DNA of 64,000 nucleotides from Clostridia bacterium (GCA_018648645.1 JABGQS010000007.1:1-64000), one strand, 5' to 3'. Positions 43,091 to 53,510 are shown, counted from the first letter of the stretch. Notes: generated by a model not told the origin, from the sequence alone. Numbers and translations are program-made.

Positions 43091-43342
43091 CCTTGTGAAT
43101 AATGTTTCGGTAAATCGATACAATTTCGAGAGTAATTCGCGCTGTAAGTAGCATTTTTTTATCGATTAAAGACATATAGTTGTCGGCTTCACACTTCGAA
43201 TTCAACTTTGAAATCCTCTAAATTAACTTGACGATGAAAAAGTATTGTGATATGGTACTTTTGACAAATTTATTTTGTTTTTGACAAATTGGTGTTTTTT
43301 CCCTTGCAAAAAAAAACTTCGCACATTATTATTCATTTAACG
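43091..43342. other. intergenic region upstream of ppdK
   Basis: Contains a second promoter-like pair TTGACG (43228-43233) / TATGGT (43251-43256), 17-bp spacing, and a direct repeat TTGACAAATT at 43261-43270 and 43281-43290, twenty bases apart, which could be a regulator site. No gene seen. Confidence 0.45.
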
Positions 43343-43371
43343 TTGTATAATATTTTTTTTTAGTGTATAAT
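43343..43371 (+). promoter_or_regulatory. sigma-A promoter of ppdK
   Basis: TTGTAT (43343-43348), 17-bp spacer, TATAAT (43366-43371), 72 bp before the ATG. Another TATAAT at 43346 overlaps the -35. Confidence 0.65.
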
Positions 43372-43443
43372 TTTTCGGTGAGTTTTCGAAAATTGCGGTT
43401 TTATGCCGTGAAAATAAATTATATTTTATTAAGGAGATAAGAA

Positions 43444-46077
43444 ATGAGCAAAAAGTATGTATATCTTTTCAGCGAAGCAAACGCTTCAATGAAAAACCTA
43501 CTCGGTGGCAAGGGTGCCAACCTCGCAGAAATGACTGCGCTGGGGCTGCCTGTGCCGCAAGGGTTCACAATGTCAACAGAGGCGTGTAATCGTTACTATG
43601 AAGACGGAAAAGTGATTGCAGACGATATAGTTGAAGAGTTTTATGAGGCACTTAGCCAACTAGAAAAAATTAACGACAAGAAATTTGGAGATAGCAGCGA
43701 TCCACTGCTTGTATCTGTAAGATCCGGCGCGCGTGTATCTATGCCGGGCATGATGGACACTATACTTAACCTTGGGCTAAACGACGTAGCAGTAGCAGGG
43801 CTTGCAAAGCTTACCGGGAACGAGCGGTTCGCTTACGATTGCTATAGAAGATTTATTCAAATGTTCTCTGATGTTGTTATGGACATAGATAAAGCTAAGT
43901 TTGAAGAGCTCCTAGACGATGTCAAGGAGAAAAAGGGAGTGGAGAACGATACTGATCTTACGACCGACGATCTAAAGCTTATTGTGAAAAAATATAAGGC
44001 GCTGTATATCGTTGAACAGGGCGAGGAGTTTCCGCAGGAGCCAAAAGAGCAGCTGCTTGAATCTATCAAAGCTGTTTTCCGTTCTTGGGACAACCCAAGA
44101 GCAATCATATATCGCCGTATGAACGATATCCCGGGCGACTGGGGAACGGCAGTTAACGTGCAGGCGATGGTGTTTGGTAATATGGGCGATGATTCCGGCA
44201 CAGGCGTTGCGTTTACAAGAGACCCATCAACAGGCGAAAAGATACTTTACGGTGAGTATTTGATGAACGCACAAGGCGAAGACGTTGTTGCGGGTATCAG
44301 AACGCCAAAGATGATCTCAGAGCTGCAGGACACTTTACCGGAAATATATGACGAGTTTGTAGCCATTGCTGACAAGCTTGAAGACCATTACTGCGACATG
44401 CAGGACATGGAGTTCACAATAGAGCGTGGCAAACTATATATGCTGCAAACAAGAAACGGTAAGAGAACGGCTGCGGCTGCACTCAAAATTGCCGTTGACC
44501 TGGTAGAGGAATGTAAGCTGAGCCATGAGGAAGCGATTATGAAGGTTGAGCCAAAACAGCTTGATGCTTTGCTTCATCCTACTTTTGACCCGAACGCGCT
44601 AAAAGAAGCGAAACCGATGGCTAGGGGCCTTGCGGCGTCACCGGGCGCAGCGTGCGGCAAAATATACTTTAATGCAAAAGACGCTGCGGCAGCTGTTGAG
44701 CTTGGTGAGCAGGTTATACTCGTAAGGCTGGAGACTTCGCCGGAAGATATCGAAGGAATGTACGCGGCAAACGGTATACTTACATCGCGTGGTGGTATGA
44801 CTTCTCATGCGGCGGTTGTTGCAAGAGGCATCGGCACGTGCTGCGTATCGGGTTGCGGCGAGATTATGATAGTTGAGCGCAACAAGACGATGACAGCGGA
44901 CGGCAGAGTCTTCCACGAAGGCGATTATATATCCATCAACGGAAGCACGGGCAATGTGTACGGTGAAGCGATTCCGACAATCGCGGCCGAGCTGACCGGA
45001 GACTTCGGTATCGTTATGGGATGGGCTGACGAAGCGAGAACGATGAAAGTTCGCACAAACGCTGACTCTCCGAAAGACGCTATTCAAGCAATCAAGTTTG
45101 GAGCAGAGGGCATTGGCCTTTGCAGGACAGAGCACATGTTCTTTGAAGAAGACAGAATTCCCGCAATGCGTGAAATGATTGTTGCAAAAACTCTTGACCA
45201 AAGAGTACGCGCACTTGGTAAGCTGCTTCCGATGCAAAAGAAAGACTTTAAGGGCATTTACGAAGCGATGGGTGAGAGACCGGTAACTATACGTCTGCTC
45301 GATCCGCCGTTGCACGAGTTCCTGCCACAGGAAGACGCAGACATCAAGCAGCTTGCAAAAGAGATGATGATTCCGTTTGACGAGCTTCATTTGATGATTT
45401 CTAACCTTCACGAGTTTAACCCGATGCTTGGACACCGAGGCTGCCGTTTGGCGGTTACGTATCCTGAAATTGCGGAGATGCAGGCAAGGGCGATTATTGA
45501 ATCAGCTATCGAAGTTGCGGAAGAAAAGAAAATTAAAGGTGTGCCGGAAATCATGATTCCGCTGGTTGGCGAGATAAAAGAGCTTAAGTATGTTAAAGAC
45601 GTTGTTGTGGCTACTGCAGAGAAGGTTATCGCAGAAAAAGGCGTGAAAATCGACTACTTGGTCGGAACGATGATCGAAGTGCCGCGTGCTGCAATTACTG
45701 CGGACGAGATTGCGCAGGAAGCGGAGTTCTTCTCGTTTGGTACGAATGATTTGACGCAGATGGCGTTCGGGTTCAGCCGGGACGACGCCGGCAAGTTCCT
45801 CGATGACTATTACAATAAAAAGGTGTATGAGAGCGATCCGTTTGCACGCCTTGACCAAAAGGGCGTAGGAAAACTCGTTAAGATGGCTGTAGAGCTCGGA
45901 AGAAAGACGCGGCCGGATATTAAGCTTGGTATCTGCGGAGAGCACGGCGGAGAAGCAAGCAGCGTCAAGTTCTGTCACGATGTTGGACTTGATTACGTAT
46001 CGTGCAGCCCGTACCGTGTGCCAATCGCACGTCTTGCGGCGGCGCATGCAGCAATAGAAGCTAAGAACGCATATTAA
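43444..46077 (+). CDS. ppdK: pyruvate, phosphate dikinase
   Basis: 877 residues. Reversibly converts PEP, AMP and PPi to pyruvate, ATP and phosphate; in anaerobes it often runs as a PPi-using glycolytic step. N-terminal ATP-grasp nucleotide domain (LLGGKGANLAEM, VSVRSGARVSMPGMMDTILN), central phosphohistidine domain with GGMTSHAAVVARGIGTCCVSG (catalytic His), and C-terminal PEP/pyruvate TIM barrel (GLCRTEHMFF, LGHRGCRL, FSFGTNDLTQM, GICGEHGG). Full family length, all three centres intact. AAGGAG precedes the ATG. Confidence 0.97.
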   Translation: MSKKYVYLFSEANASMKNLLGGKGANLAEMTALGLPVPQGFTMSTEACNRYYEDGKVIADDIVEEFYEALSQLEKINDKKFGDSSDPLLVSVRSGARVSMPGMMDTILNLGLNDVAVAGLAKLTGNERFAYDCYRRFIQMFSDVVMDIDKAKFEELLDDVKEKKGVENDTDLTTDDLKLIVKKYKALYIVEQGEEFPQEPKEQLLESIKAVFRSWDNPRAIIYRRMNDIPGDWGTAVNVQAMVFGNMGDDSGTGVAFTRDPSTGEKILYGEYLMNAQGEDVVAGIRTPKMISELQDTLPEIYDEFVAIADKLEDHYCDMQDMEFTIERGKLYMLQTRNGKRTAAAALKIAVDLVEECKLSHEEAIMKVEPKQLDALLHPTFDPNALKEAKPMARGLAASPGAACGKIYFNAKDAAAAVELGEQVILVRLETSPEDIEGMYAANGILTSRGGMTSHAAVVARGIGTCCVSGCGEIMIVERNKTMTADGRVFHEGDYISINGSTGNVYGEAIPTIAAELTGDFGIVMGWADEARTMKVRTNADSPKDAIQAIKFGAEGIGLCRTEHMFFEEDRIPAMREMIVAKTLDQRVRALGKLLPMQKKDFKGIYEAMGERPVTIRLLDPPLHEFLPQEDADIKQLAKEMMIPFDELHLMISNLHEFNPMLGHRGCRLAVTYPEIAEMQARAIIESAIEVAEEKKIKGVPEIMIPLVGEIKELKYVKDVVVATAEKVIAEKGVKIDYLVGTMIEVPRAAITADEIAQEAEFFSFGTNDLTQMAFGFSRDDAGKFLDDYYNKKVYESDPFARLDQKGVGKLVKMAVELGRKTRPDIKLGICGEHGGEASSVKFCHDVGLDYVSCSPYRVPIARLAAAHAAIEAKNAY

Positions 46078-46101
46078 ATAAAACGTAAACAGTAAAGGGG
46101 C

Positions 46102-46128
46102 GAGGCATTGTGCTTTGCCTCTTTTTTT
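46102..46128 (+). terminator. ppdK terminator
   Basis: GAGGCA (46102-46107) pairs with TGCCTC (46116-46121), then seven Ts. Confidence 0.85.
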
Positions 46129-46214
46129 GTTGTGGTTGTAAAGAGTTTGTGAATATATGCCACAAATAAAGCGGATTATGCAGGAGTTTATTATATTTTG
46201 TGTAAATTATATAT

Positions 46215-47216
46215 ATGAGTGAAAAAAGCCTTACGTATCGGCAGGTGCGAGAAAATCTTGAAAATACGATGCTGAGTGAGCATGCGACGAAATCTGCGGA
46301 CAGCCAAGGCAGAGAAAGAGACATTGAGCCTTGCAGCATGAGGACGGCATTTCAGAGAGACCGAGACCGCATATTGCATTGCAAGTCTTTTCGTCGCCTA
46401 AAACATAAAACGCAGGTGTTTTTGTCTCCCGAGGGCGACCATTACCGAACGCGGCTGACGCATACGCTGGAGGTTTCGCAAATAGCACGGACGATAGCGC
46501 GCAGCTTGCGGCTTAACGAGGATTTGGCCGAAGCGATTGCGTTTGGGCACGATCTTGGGCACACGCCGTTTGGACACGCGGGAGAGCGCGTCTTAAATGA
46601 GCTGACCGGACACTTTGAGCACAACGAGCAAAGCCTGCGGGTCGTCGAGGTTCTTGAAGGCGGATGCGGGCTTAACTTGACGTATGAAGTACGTGACGGA
46701 ATTCTAAAGCACAAAAAGTCGCTTACCCCCGAAACACTCGAAGGCATGGTGGTTAGGGTTTCGGACATGATTGCCTATGTGAATCACGATATCGACGACG
46801 CGCTGAGGGCGAACATTATCAGCGAGATACCGAGCGAGTTTTTGGACGCGTTTGGCAGCACGCACGGCGAGCGTATAAACACGATGATTACCGATGTGGT
46901 GCAAAACAGCGATAATGAAGCCGGCATATCTATGTCAGAGCAAGTGCAGACGCTTTTCGAGAAGCTGCGAGCGTTCATGTTCGAGAATGTTTACTTTGGG
47001 TCGGACGCGAAACGAGAAGAAGGCAAGGCAGAGCATCTGATTAGGTTGCTGTTCAATCACTTTTATGAGAACCCGAGCGAAATGAAACAAGATGCCGAGC
47101 TTGAAAAATACGGGTTGGTGCAGACGGTAACAGATTATATTGCGGGCATGACAGACAGGTACGCTGTTAAAGTATTTGAGGATATATATATTCCGAAAGG
47201 TTGGAAAAAGTATTAG
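46215..47216 (+). CDS. dgt: dGTPase-like HD-domain triphosphohydrolase
   Basis: 333 residues. HD-domain enzyme hydrolysing dGTP (or dNTPs) to nucleoside and tripolyphosphate. Signature segments are FRRLKHKTQVF, RTRLTHTLEVSQ (H of H...HD), AFGHDLGHTPFGHAGE (HD pair) and MVVRVSDMIAYVNHDIDDA (last Asp). No clear Shine-Dalgarno sequence precedes the ATG. The gene overlaps dnaG by one base; dgt-dnaG-rpoD is the standard clostridial order, linking nucleotide pool control to replication and transcription. Confidence 0.92.
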   Translation: MSEKSLTYRQVRENLENTMLSEHATKSADSQGRERDIEPCSMRTAFQRDRDRILHCKSFRRLKHKTQVFLSPEGDHYRTRLTHTLEVSQIARTIARSLRLNEDLAEAIAFGHDLGHTPFGHAGERVLNELTGHFEHNEQSLRVVEVLEGGCGLNLTYEVRDGILKHKKSLTPETLEGMVVRVSDMIAYVNHDIDDALRANIISEIPSEFLDAFGSTHGERINTMITDVVQNSDNEAGISMSEQVQTLFEKLRAFMFENVYFGSDAKREEGKAEHLIRLLFNHFYENPSEMKQDAELEKYGLVQTVTDYIAGMTDRYAVKVFEDIYIPKGWKKY

Positions 47217-48976
47217 TGGCACGTTTTACGGACAATTGGCTTTCCGAGCTATATTCAAAAAATGATATTGTAGACGTTGTGTCCGAGTATACAACGCTAA
47301 CTGAGCGCGGTGGTAGGTACTGGGGATTATGCCCGTTTCACAGCGAGAAGACGCCGTCTTTTTCTGTGAGCCGTGACAAGCAGCTTTACTATTGCTTTGG
47401 GTGCAAGGGTGGCGGCAACGTTACCAACTTTATAATGAAAACCGAAAACGTGACTTTCCCCGAGGCGGTCGAGCGGCTGGCAAAGCGCGCTAATATGGAG
47501 ATGCAGGAAGTTCTTGAGGATAAGCAGTACAAGAAGATTACGCAAAAGAAGAAAACGATTGTCAGCATGAACAAGATTGCGGCGCAGCTGTATTATGATA
47601 CGCTGCATTCGCCCGTTGGTAAGGAAGCGCTCAGTTATTTGAAACGACGCGGGATTGACGAAAATAGCATCAAGCGGTTTGGGCTGGGGTTCGCACCCGA
47701 CGATTGGAGCACCGTCACCGATTTGCTGAAGAAGGAAGGGTTTAAGGATGAGGACATCAAGGATAGCGGTCTCGTATCAGTGAAGAACAACAACATGTTT
47801 GACACGTTCCGCAACCGAGTGATGTTTCCGATTATCAACACGTTTGGCGATGTCATCGCGTTTGGCGGCAGAGTGATGGACGACAGTACTCCAAAGTATT
47901 TGAACACAAAAGAGACTGCTGCGTTTAACAAACGGCGCAATCTGTACGGTATAGACTTGATACGCAAAATGAAAGGTATCAAAGGTGTTGTGATTGTTGA
48001 AGGTTATATGGATGTGGTTTCGCTTAGCGCGCACGGCGTAAAGGCGGCAGTAGCATCGCTGGGCACCGCGTTTACGCGCCAGCAGGCGATGCTGATAAAG
48101 CGATACACCAGCGACGTGTTCGTGGCGTATGACGGCGACTCGGCAGGGCAGATAGCGACCATGAAAGCGCTGGATATATTGTCGGGCGAGGGTCTGAATG
48201 TGCGCGTTGTTCAGTTCGCAGACGGCGAGGATCCGGACGACTTTATCAGGAAAAATGAGCTTGCCGGGTTTGCAAAAAAAGTGAAGCATTCTCTCACGGC
48301 AATCGGGTACAAGCTGGACGTAAAAAAGCGCGAGTTTGATATGAAAACCGAGGACGGCAGGGAAGGGTACGCTATCGCGGCAGCTAAGATTATCGGGTCT
48401 ATTGACAGCCCGATAAAACAGGAGCGATATATCGCGCGAATTGCAGAGCAGACGGGGTATAGCGAGCATGCGCTGAGCCAGCAGATTCAAGGCGCTTCGG
48501 CGGACGAAAAAGGGACTAAAAAAAGCAGGATAACCAGCATAAACAAGAGTCGCGAAAATATTGAAAACGTTTTCTTGGCATTTGCGATGGCGAATCCCCA
48601 ATATGTTGTGGACGTGGCTCATATAATTAAAATTGACGATTTTAGCCAAAAAACGCATAAAAATATATTTTCTGTACTATATGAGTGCATAAAAAGAGGA
48701 GTTCAGCCTACATATGCCGAATTAGTATCAGAACTTGAAACAGAAGAAGACACAAATGAAGCAGCTCGTCTAGCAGAAATCGATACGGTTGCGAGTGATC
48801 CCAGAGGATATATGATTGATTGTGCCAACAAAATGAGTCGGCACGTGCAGGAAAGCAAACGGAGCAAGTTGCTTGACCAAATGCAGGATGCTACGAGCGA
48901 ACAAAGAAAAAAACTACTTGCCGAAATCGGCGAGATAGATAAAGAATTAAGAGATAAAAGTGGTGGGGTAAGGTGA
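47216..48976 (+). CDS. dnaG: DNA primase DnaG
   Basis: 586 residues. Makes RNA primers at the fork. CHC2 zinc finger near the N-terminus ([23 protein letters not shown]), N-terminal catalytic core ([20 protein letters not shown]), TOPRIM domain ([31 protein letters not shown]) and a C-terminal helicase-binding region (about 440-586). GTG 47216 overlaps the dgt stop by one base; TTG 47201 inside dgt is also in frame. rpoD follows after seven bases. Confidence 0.95.
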   Translation: MARFTDNWLSELYSKNDIVDVVSEYTTLTERGGRYWGLCPFHSEKTPSFSVSRDKQLYYCFGCKGGGNVTNFIMKTENVTFPEAVERLAKRANMEMQEVLEDKQYKKITQKKKTIVSMNKIAAQLYYDTLHSPVGKEALSYLKRRGIDENSIKRFGLGFAPDDWSTVTDLLKKEGFKDEDIKDSGLVSVKNNNMFDTFRNRVMFPIINTFGDVIAFGGRVMDDSTPKYLNTKETAAFNKRRNLYGIDLIRKMKGIKGVVIVEGYMDVVSLSAHGVKAAVASLGTAFTRQQAMLIKRYTSDVFVAYDGDSAGQIATMKALDILSGEGLNVRVVQFADGEDPDDFIRKNELAGFAKKVKHSLTAIGYKLDVKKREFDMKTEDGREGYAIAAAKIIGSIDSPIKQERYIARIAEQTGYSEHALSQQIQGASADEKGTKKSRITSINKSRENIENVFLAFAMANPQYVVDVAHIIKIDDFSQKTHKNIFSVLYECIKRGVQPTYAELVSELETEEDTNEAARLAEIDTVASDPRGYMIDCANKMSRHVQESKRSKLLDQMQDATSEQRKKLLAEIGEIDKELRDKSGGVR

Positions 48977-48983
48977 TATTATT

Positions 48984-50675
48984 GTGAGTAAAGCGGCAGA
49001 AAAAAAGGCGGCAAAAAAGAAGACTGCAGCAGCGAAAGCATCGTTGAAAGAGAAGACTGCAGCGACAAAAGCGTCGGCGAAAAAGAGAACAACAAAAAAA
49101 ATAGAAGCAGCTATTGTTGTATCTGAAAAAGCAGCAAAAAAGAAGTCAATAACGAAAGATGCTGCGCAAGAAAAGAAAGCTGTAAAAACGGTGAAAACCG
49201 CTAAGAAGCCAGCGGCGGCAGTAGGGTCCGTGACTGTGAAAAAAGCAGCAGCGGTAAGCAAGCCGGTAGCAGCAAAGAAAGCGGTTGCAACCAAGAAACC
49301 TGCTGCTAAAAAAACGGCAGCGACTAGCAAACCAGCTGCAAAAAAAGCGACAGCAGCAAGTAAGCCTGCAGCAAAGAAGACAGCAGCAAAGAAAACTGCA
49401 ACTGAGAGCAAGACTGTTGCGGAAAAGAAGCCTGCGACAGCAAAGAAGACGGGTGATGCAGCTCAGCCGGCAAAAGGGGCAAAAAAGAAAGCGCCCGCAA
49501 AGAAAGTACCAGCCAAAGCAAAAGGCAAGGCGGTAAATACCAAAAAAGCTGACAAAATGACGTTGTCCGAAGAGAACCTTTTAAAGATACAAACGCTCGG
49601 AATGTTTATGAAGTCGGAAAAAGAAGACAAGATTGCAGAAATTATCGACAAGGGCAGAAAAAAGGGCGCGTTGACCTACAAGGAAATCAACGATGCGCTT
49701 GAAGGTGCCGAGATTGAGTCGGAGCATTTGGACAAGCTTTTAGCAGCGCTTGAGGAAATGAAAATTGAAGTGCTGGACGACGTTGAGAAGAACGGCGACG
49801 CGCAGGATGTGGACAAAGCGGTTGAGATTGCAGTACCCGAGGGAATCAACATTGACGACCCTGTGCGCATGTATCTCAAAGAAATCGGCAAAGTCAATCT
49901 GCTTACGGCAGAGGAAGAAGTAACGCTTGCCAAAGCGATGGCGGCAGGGGACGACAGCGCAAAACGCAAGCTAGCCGAAGCGAACCTGCGTCTTGTTGTC
50001 AGCATTGCAAAGCGATATGTCGGCAGAGGCATGTTGTTCCTCGACTTGATACAAGAAGGAAATTTAGGACTGATTAAAGCTGTTGAGAAGTTTGATTATA
50101 CCAAAGGCTACAAGTTCAGCACATATGCGACATGGTGGATTCGCCAAGCGATTACGCGCGCCATTGCCGACCAGGCACGGACGATTCGTATCCCGGTGCA
50201 CATGGTCGAGACTATCAACAAGCTGATTCGCGTCAGCAGGCAGCTGTTGCAGCAATTCGGCAGAGATCCGTTGCCTGACGAAGTTGCAAAAGAGATGGAC
50301 ATCAGCGAGGAGAAGGTTCGCGAGATTATCAAAATTGCACAAGAACCTGTGTCGCTTGAAACGCCGATTGGTGAAGAGGAAGACAGCCACCTTGGCGACT
50401 TTATACCGGACGAGGATGCACCGGCACCGGCAGAAGCGGCCGCGTTTACATTGCTGAAAGAGCAGTTGATGGACGTGCTTGATACGCTGACACCGCGTGA
50501 GGAAAAGGTGCTTAGATTGCGCTTTGGTCTCGACGACGGCAGGGCGCGTACGCTTGAGGAAGTTGGCAGAGAGTTCTTGGTAACGAGAGAGCGCATAAGG
50601 CAAATTGAAGCAAAGGCGCTGCGTAAACTGCGACATCCGAGCCGAAGCAAGAAGCTGCGAGACTTTTTGGACTAG
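48984..50675 (+). CDS. rpoD: housekeeping sigma factor RpoD with Lys/Ala-rich N-terminal extension
   Basis: 563 residues against about 360-380 in typical Firmicutes. Residues 1-190 are almost entirely Lys, Ala, Thr, Ser, Pro and Val with loose repeats such as SKPAAKKA and KKTAAKK, resembling histone H1 tails. The rest is normal: sigma 1.1 (about 193-265), 1.2 ([11 protein letters not shown]), region 2 ([47 protein letters not shown]), region 3, and region 4.2 ([20 protein letters not shown]). GTG start with GGTGAT nearby; the extension is in frame without interruption and could be confirmed only by protein data. An internal ATG at 49557 (KADKM) could give a normal-length protein. Confidence 0.95.
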   Translation: MSKAAEKKAAKKKTAAAKASLKEKTAATKASAKKRTTKKIEAAIVVSEKAAKKKSITKDAAQEKKAVKTVKTAKKPAAAVGSVTVKKAAAVSKPVAAKKAVATKKPAAKKTAATSKPAAKKATAASKPAAKKTAAKKTATESKTVAEKKPATAKKTGDAAQPAKGAKKKAPAKKVPAKAKGKAVNTKKADKMTLSEENLLKIQTLGMFMKSEKEDKIAEIIDKGRKKGALTYKEINDALEGAEIESEHLDKLLAALEEMKIEVLDDVEKNGDAQDVDKAVEIAVPEGINIDDPVRMYLKEIGKVNLLTAEEEVTLAKAMAAGDDSAKRKLAEANLRLVVSIAKRYVGRGMLFLDLIQEGNLGLIKAVEKFDYTKGYKFSTYATWWIRQAITRAIADQARTIRIPVHMVETINKLIRVSRQLLQQFGRDPLPDEVAKEMDISEEKVREIIKIAQEPVSLETPIGEEEDSHLGDFIPDEDAPAPAEAAAFTLLKEQLMDVLDTLTPREEKVLRLRFGLDDGRARTLEEVGREFLVTRERIRQIEAKALRKLRHPSRSKKLRDFLD

Positions 50676-50700
50676 CAGAAACTCAAACAAACATTATTGA

Positions 50701-50722
50701 GGCGGTCACACATTGATCGCCC
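50701..50722 (+). terminator. possible weak terminator after rpoD
   Basis: GGCGGTC and GATCGCC form a stem with a short loop; the following T tract is poor. Confidence 0.35.
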
Positions 50723-50754
50723 TTTATATTTGCCGGAGAAGTGAGGGAGTTAAG

Positions 50755-51435
50755 TTGTCGTCGAAACGATTGAACGCAATCGTGAATATGGTGCCAAAAT
50801 CGCAGACTGTTGCCGACATTGGCTGTGACCACGGCAAAATTGCTGTGGAACTTATTGAAAGCGGTATAGCGGAAAACGTGATTTGCACCGATATAAGCGA
50901 AAATTCTTTGGATAAAGCCAAAAAGCTTGCTGCTGCAAAGGGACTTTGTGATTCGGTGACATTCAGGCATGGCGACGGAATGCACGTTATCCGCGCTGGC
51001 GAAGCGGACACTGCCGTTATCGCAGGCATGGGCGGCGAGCTTATCGCGAGCATACTGCAAAGCGGCGAAACAAGAGTACCCGATACACTCGTTCTATCGT
51101 GCAACACGGCATCAAGGCTGCTGCGAGAGTGGCTTTGCGACAACGTATTTGTTATTGTTGACGAACAGCTCGTTCTTGAAGGACGGCACTTTTATCCTGT
51201 GATATTGGCGACTCGTGGCAATTGTGAGTCGCTTAGCGACATTGAACTCGAGTTTGGTCCGGTGCTGCTGAGAACCAAGCCGAAAACGTTGAAAGCATAT
51301 GTTAATCGGCGTATAGAGCTGACAAAGAATATTCGCAAGAAACTTAGAAAAGCGAGCAAGTCTAACAAAGATGCGCTGATAAAAGAGATAGACGCGCAGA
51401 GCAAAAAGTATGAAGAGGTAAGAAAATGTCTGTAG
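50755..51435 (+). CDS. trmK: tRNA (adenine-22-N1)-methyltransferase TrmK
   Basis: 226 residues. SAM-dependent Rossmann enzyme methylating N1 of A22 in tRNA. VADIGCDHGKIAVELIESG is the SAM loop, ICTDISENSLDKA follows, and AVIAGMGGELIASIL is the family signature. Start TTG 50755 lies eight bases after GAGGGAG; the earlier frame start at 50713 lacks support. C-terminal basic helices. Followed, with a ten-base overlap, by the Nif3 gene, the usual pairing after rpoD. Confidence 0.9.
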   Translation: MSSKRLNAIVNMVPKSQTVADIGCDHGKIAVELIESGIAENVICTDISENSLDKAKKLAAAKGLCDSVTFRHGDGMHVIRAGEADTAVIAGMGGELIASILQSGETRVPDTLVLSCNTASRLLREWLCDNVFVIVDEQLVLEGRHFYPVILATRGNCESLSDIELEFGPVLLRTKPKTLKAYVNRRIELTKNIRKKLRKASKSNKDALIKEIDAQSKKYEEVRKCL

Positions 51436-52214
51436 CGATTGAAAAAGTTGTTTCGATAATTGAGCTGCTTGCGCCAAAAGAGCTCGCATTCGAGTGGGAC
51501 AACACGGGGCTTCTCTTAAGGTGTGGTGATAACGTCAGCAATGTGCTGATTGCGCTAGACGTGACGCAGCAGATTGTGGACGAAGCTGTGGCGCGCGACT
51601 GCGATATGATTTTATCGCATCACCCGCTGGTTATGGAAGCGATGACTTGCCTAAATGTGCAAAGCTACAATGACTCGGTTGTTATGAGTTTGATTAAAAA
51701 CGATATATCGGTGTACTGTGCGCACACTTCGTATGATAAAGCTGTCGGCGGAATAAACGATATTTTGGCTAAGAAACTTGGTTTGAGTAACGTGGAAATA
51801 ATCAGTGGCGACGGTGAGGATTTGATGCGGGTTGGAGAGCTTGCGAAATCTTGCAGTCCTTCGCAGTTTTATGAACTGGTGAGCAAAGCTGTTGGTGTGG
51901 AACACCTAAAAGTGTCGGATACGCAAATTGATGCAATTAGCAAAGTAGCTGTGGTTGGCGGCAGCGGGGGCGATCTTTTGCAAGCAGCAAAAAACGCGGG
52001 TGCGCAGGCGCTCATAACCGGCGAAGCAAAGCATCATCATCATCTTGTGGCAAAGGGCAGCGATATTTTGCTTATTGAAGCCGGGCACTATGAAACAGAG
52101 AAATTCTTTGTGGAAGAGATATTTTCAGGTTTACAAGAGCGCGTGAATGAGGTACAATTACTTTTGGGCTTAAAAATGGCCGAGCAAGGCAGTACGCCGT
52201 ATAAAATTATATAA
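51426..52214 (+). CDS. Nif3-like dinuclear metal centre protein
   Basis: 262 residues. Hexameric toroidal protein with two metals per subunit; sometimes annotated GTP cyclohydrolase I type 2, but function unsettled. EFAFEWDNTGLL-type opening (here ELAFEWDNTGLL), SHHPLVMEA (metal His), HTSYDKAVGGIND, and EAGHYETEKF (metal His/Glu) are present. Overlaps trmK and is followed by the zinc-ribbon gene. Confidence 0.92.
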   Translation: MSVAIEKVVSIIELLAPKELAFEWDNTGLLLRCGDNVSNVLIALDVTQQIVDEAVARDCDMILSHHPLVMEAMTCLNVQSYNDSVVMSLIKNDISVYCAHTSYDKAVGGINDILAKKLGLSNVEIISGDGEDLMRVGELAKSCSPSQFYELVSKAVGVEHLKVSDTQIDAISKVAVVGGSGGDLLQAAKNAGAQALITGEAKHHHHLVAKGSDILLIEAGHYETEKFFVEEIFSGLQERVNEVQLLLGLKMAEQGSTPYKII

Positions 52215-52239
52215 AAGCGGTGTCAGGGAGGAATTATTT

Positions 52240-52962
52240 TTGGAAAAACTAGCATTACTATATGAGTATCAGCAAAGCGACGCAAAGCTAGAGGCGTTTG
52301 AGAAAAAACTGAAGAATACGGCGACCAGAAAACAGCTTATTAAACTTCAAGATTATCTGAAGAAGCAGCAGGTTCTGCTTAAGGATATGGAGAAAAAGGC
52401 GATGGTCGATCAGAATAGCTTATCCGAGATTGATGCACAGCACGCCAAGATGACCAAAATGCTTGGCAAAAAGCATAAGGACATCAGCGAGTACGAAAAG
52501 GTTGAAGCGCAAGAGCTTGATTTTAACGTGGTGAAAGGTCTTGTAAGTGAGTATGAAACGACCTACGAGAACATCGTTAAGCAAAAGCGCAAGGCTGTTG
52601 CGGTAGAAAAGAAGGCTGATGATACCGAAAAGAAGCTGAAAGAGATACTTTCTCACGTCAGCAAGGTGCAAAAGGACTTCGCGCTGCTTAAGAAGAAGCA
52701 CGCCGAAGAGCTGCACGCTGGGGCGGGCGAGCTTGACAAACTGAAAAAAGCATCCGAGGCGGCTGCGAAAAAAGTAGACGCAGATTTGCTGAAGAGGTAT
52801 AAGCGTATCAAGCAGAACAAACCTAAGCCGGTAGCGCTATTAAGCGACGGTCGGTGCATGGGCTGCAATATGGATTTGCCGAGCAGCGCACTGGCAAAGA
52901 TTAAGAAAATGGGTGCAATCGTCGAGTGTGAAAATTGCGGACGAATATTGTACATGAAATAA
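52240..52962 (+). CDS. coiled-coil protein with C-terminal C4 zinc ribbon
   Basis: 240 residues. A long coiled coil rich in Lys, Glu and Leu (about 10-180) leads to a zinc ribbon with CMGCNMDLP and CENCGRILY. This is the CT398/C4-type zinc ribbon family found next to Nif3 in many bacteria; a nucleic-acid-related or secretion-related role has been suggested but is unproven. TTG start 52240 with AGGGAGG eight bases upstream. The RNase P RNA gene begins 12 bases after the stop. Confidence 0.88.
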   Translation: MEKLALLYEYQQSDAKLEAFEKKLKNTATRKQLIKLQDYLKKQQVLLKDMEKKAMVDQNSLSEIDAQHAKMTKMLGKKHKDISEYEKVEAQELDFNVVKGLVSEYETTYENIVKQKRKAVAVEKKADDTEKKLKEILSHVSKVQKDFALLKKKHAEELHAGAGELDKLKKASEAAAKKVDADLLKRYKRIKQNKPKPVALLSDGRCMGCNMDLPSSALAKIKKMGAIVECENCGRILYMK

Positions 52963-52974
52963 ACAAACAGTTTT

Positions 52975-53363
52975 GAGCAAGCTGAACGGTCGCCAGGCAC
53001 TAGTTTAGATCATGACTATATATCATATTACCCAATGTTGGGGATTTAAACTAGTGCCTGGAGGAAAGTCCGAGCTCCGCAGGGCAAGGGCGCCGGGTAA
53101 CTCCCGGTGGAGGCGACTCTAAGGAAAGTGCAACAGAAATATACCGCCCGGGGCGTGAGCCTTTGGTAAGGATGAAAAGGTGAGGTAAGAGCTCACCGGC
53201 GCTTTGGCAACTGAGCGCGCTATGTAAACCCCGTCCGGTGCAAGATTGATAGTGGGCGCAAACGACTGCCCGTCGTGCCCCGTGTAATCGCTGGAGCCAG
53301 CAGGCGACTGTTGGCGTAGATAGATGACCGTTTTCGACAGAACTCGGCTTACAGGCTTGTCTC
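52975..53363 (+). ncRNA. rnpB: RNase P RNA, bacterial type A
   Basis: About 389 nt. P1 is formed by GAGCAAGC (about 52975-52982) with GCTTGTCTC (53355-53363). The universal core is clear: GGAGGAAAGTCCGAGCTC, ACAGAAATATACCGCC, GTAAGAGCTCACC, and at the 3' end GACAGAACTCGGCTTACAG. P3 is an unusually long, AT-rich hairpin (GGCACTAGTTTA/TAAACTAGTGCC). Catalytic RNA that trims tRNA 5' ends. The minus-strand open frame in this stretch is not a gene. Confidence 0.97.
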
Positions 53364-53383
53364 AAAACATTTAAATTTAAAGG

Positions 53384-53406
53384 GAAGTCAGCAATGGCTT
53401 CTTTTT
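53384..53406 (+). terminator. rnpB terminator
   Basis: GAAGTCA (53384-53390) pairs with TGGCTTC (53395-53401), loop GCAA, five Ts. Confidence 0.82.
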
Positions 53407-53474
53407 GTCTGACGAAAGGAAGAAACGCGTATTGGCGCTAGATGTGCAAATAACGGTGTTCACACAATTTTTGC

Positions 53475-53503
53475 TTGTTGAGTGCCGCGACGCGTTGTAT
53501 ACT
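53475..53503 (+). promoter_or_regulatory. sigma-A promoter placed for a leaderless ygiQ mRNA
   Basis: TTGTTG (53475-53480), 17-bp spacer, TATACT (53498-53503). The expected start is 53510-53511, coinciding with the ATG. Confidence 0.6.
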
Positions 53504-53510
53504 CTATATT

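Noticed and set aside
47777-48658. 293-codon minus-strand frame opposite dnaG
   Set aside because: Shadow of the dnaG coding pattern; no domain recognised.
53051-53365. Minus-strand frame across the RNase P RNA
   Set aside because: The stretch is clearly rnpB; structured RNA genes often leave open frames.
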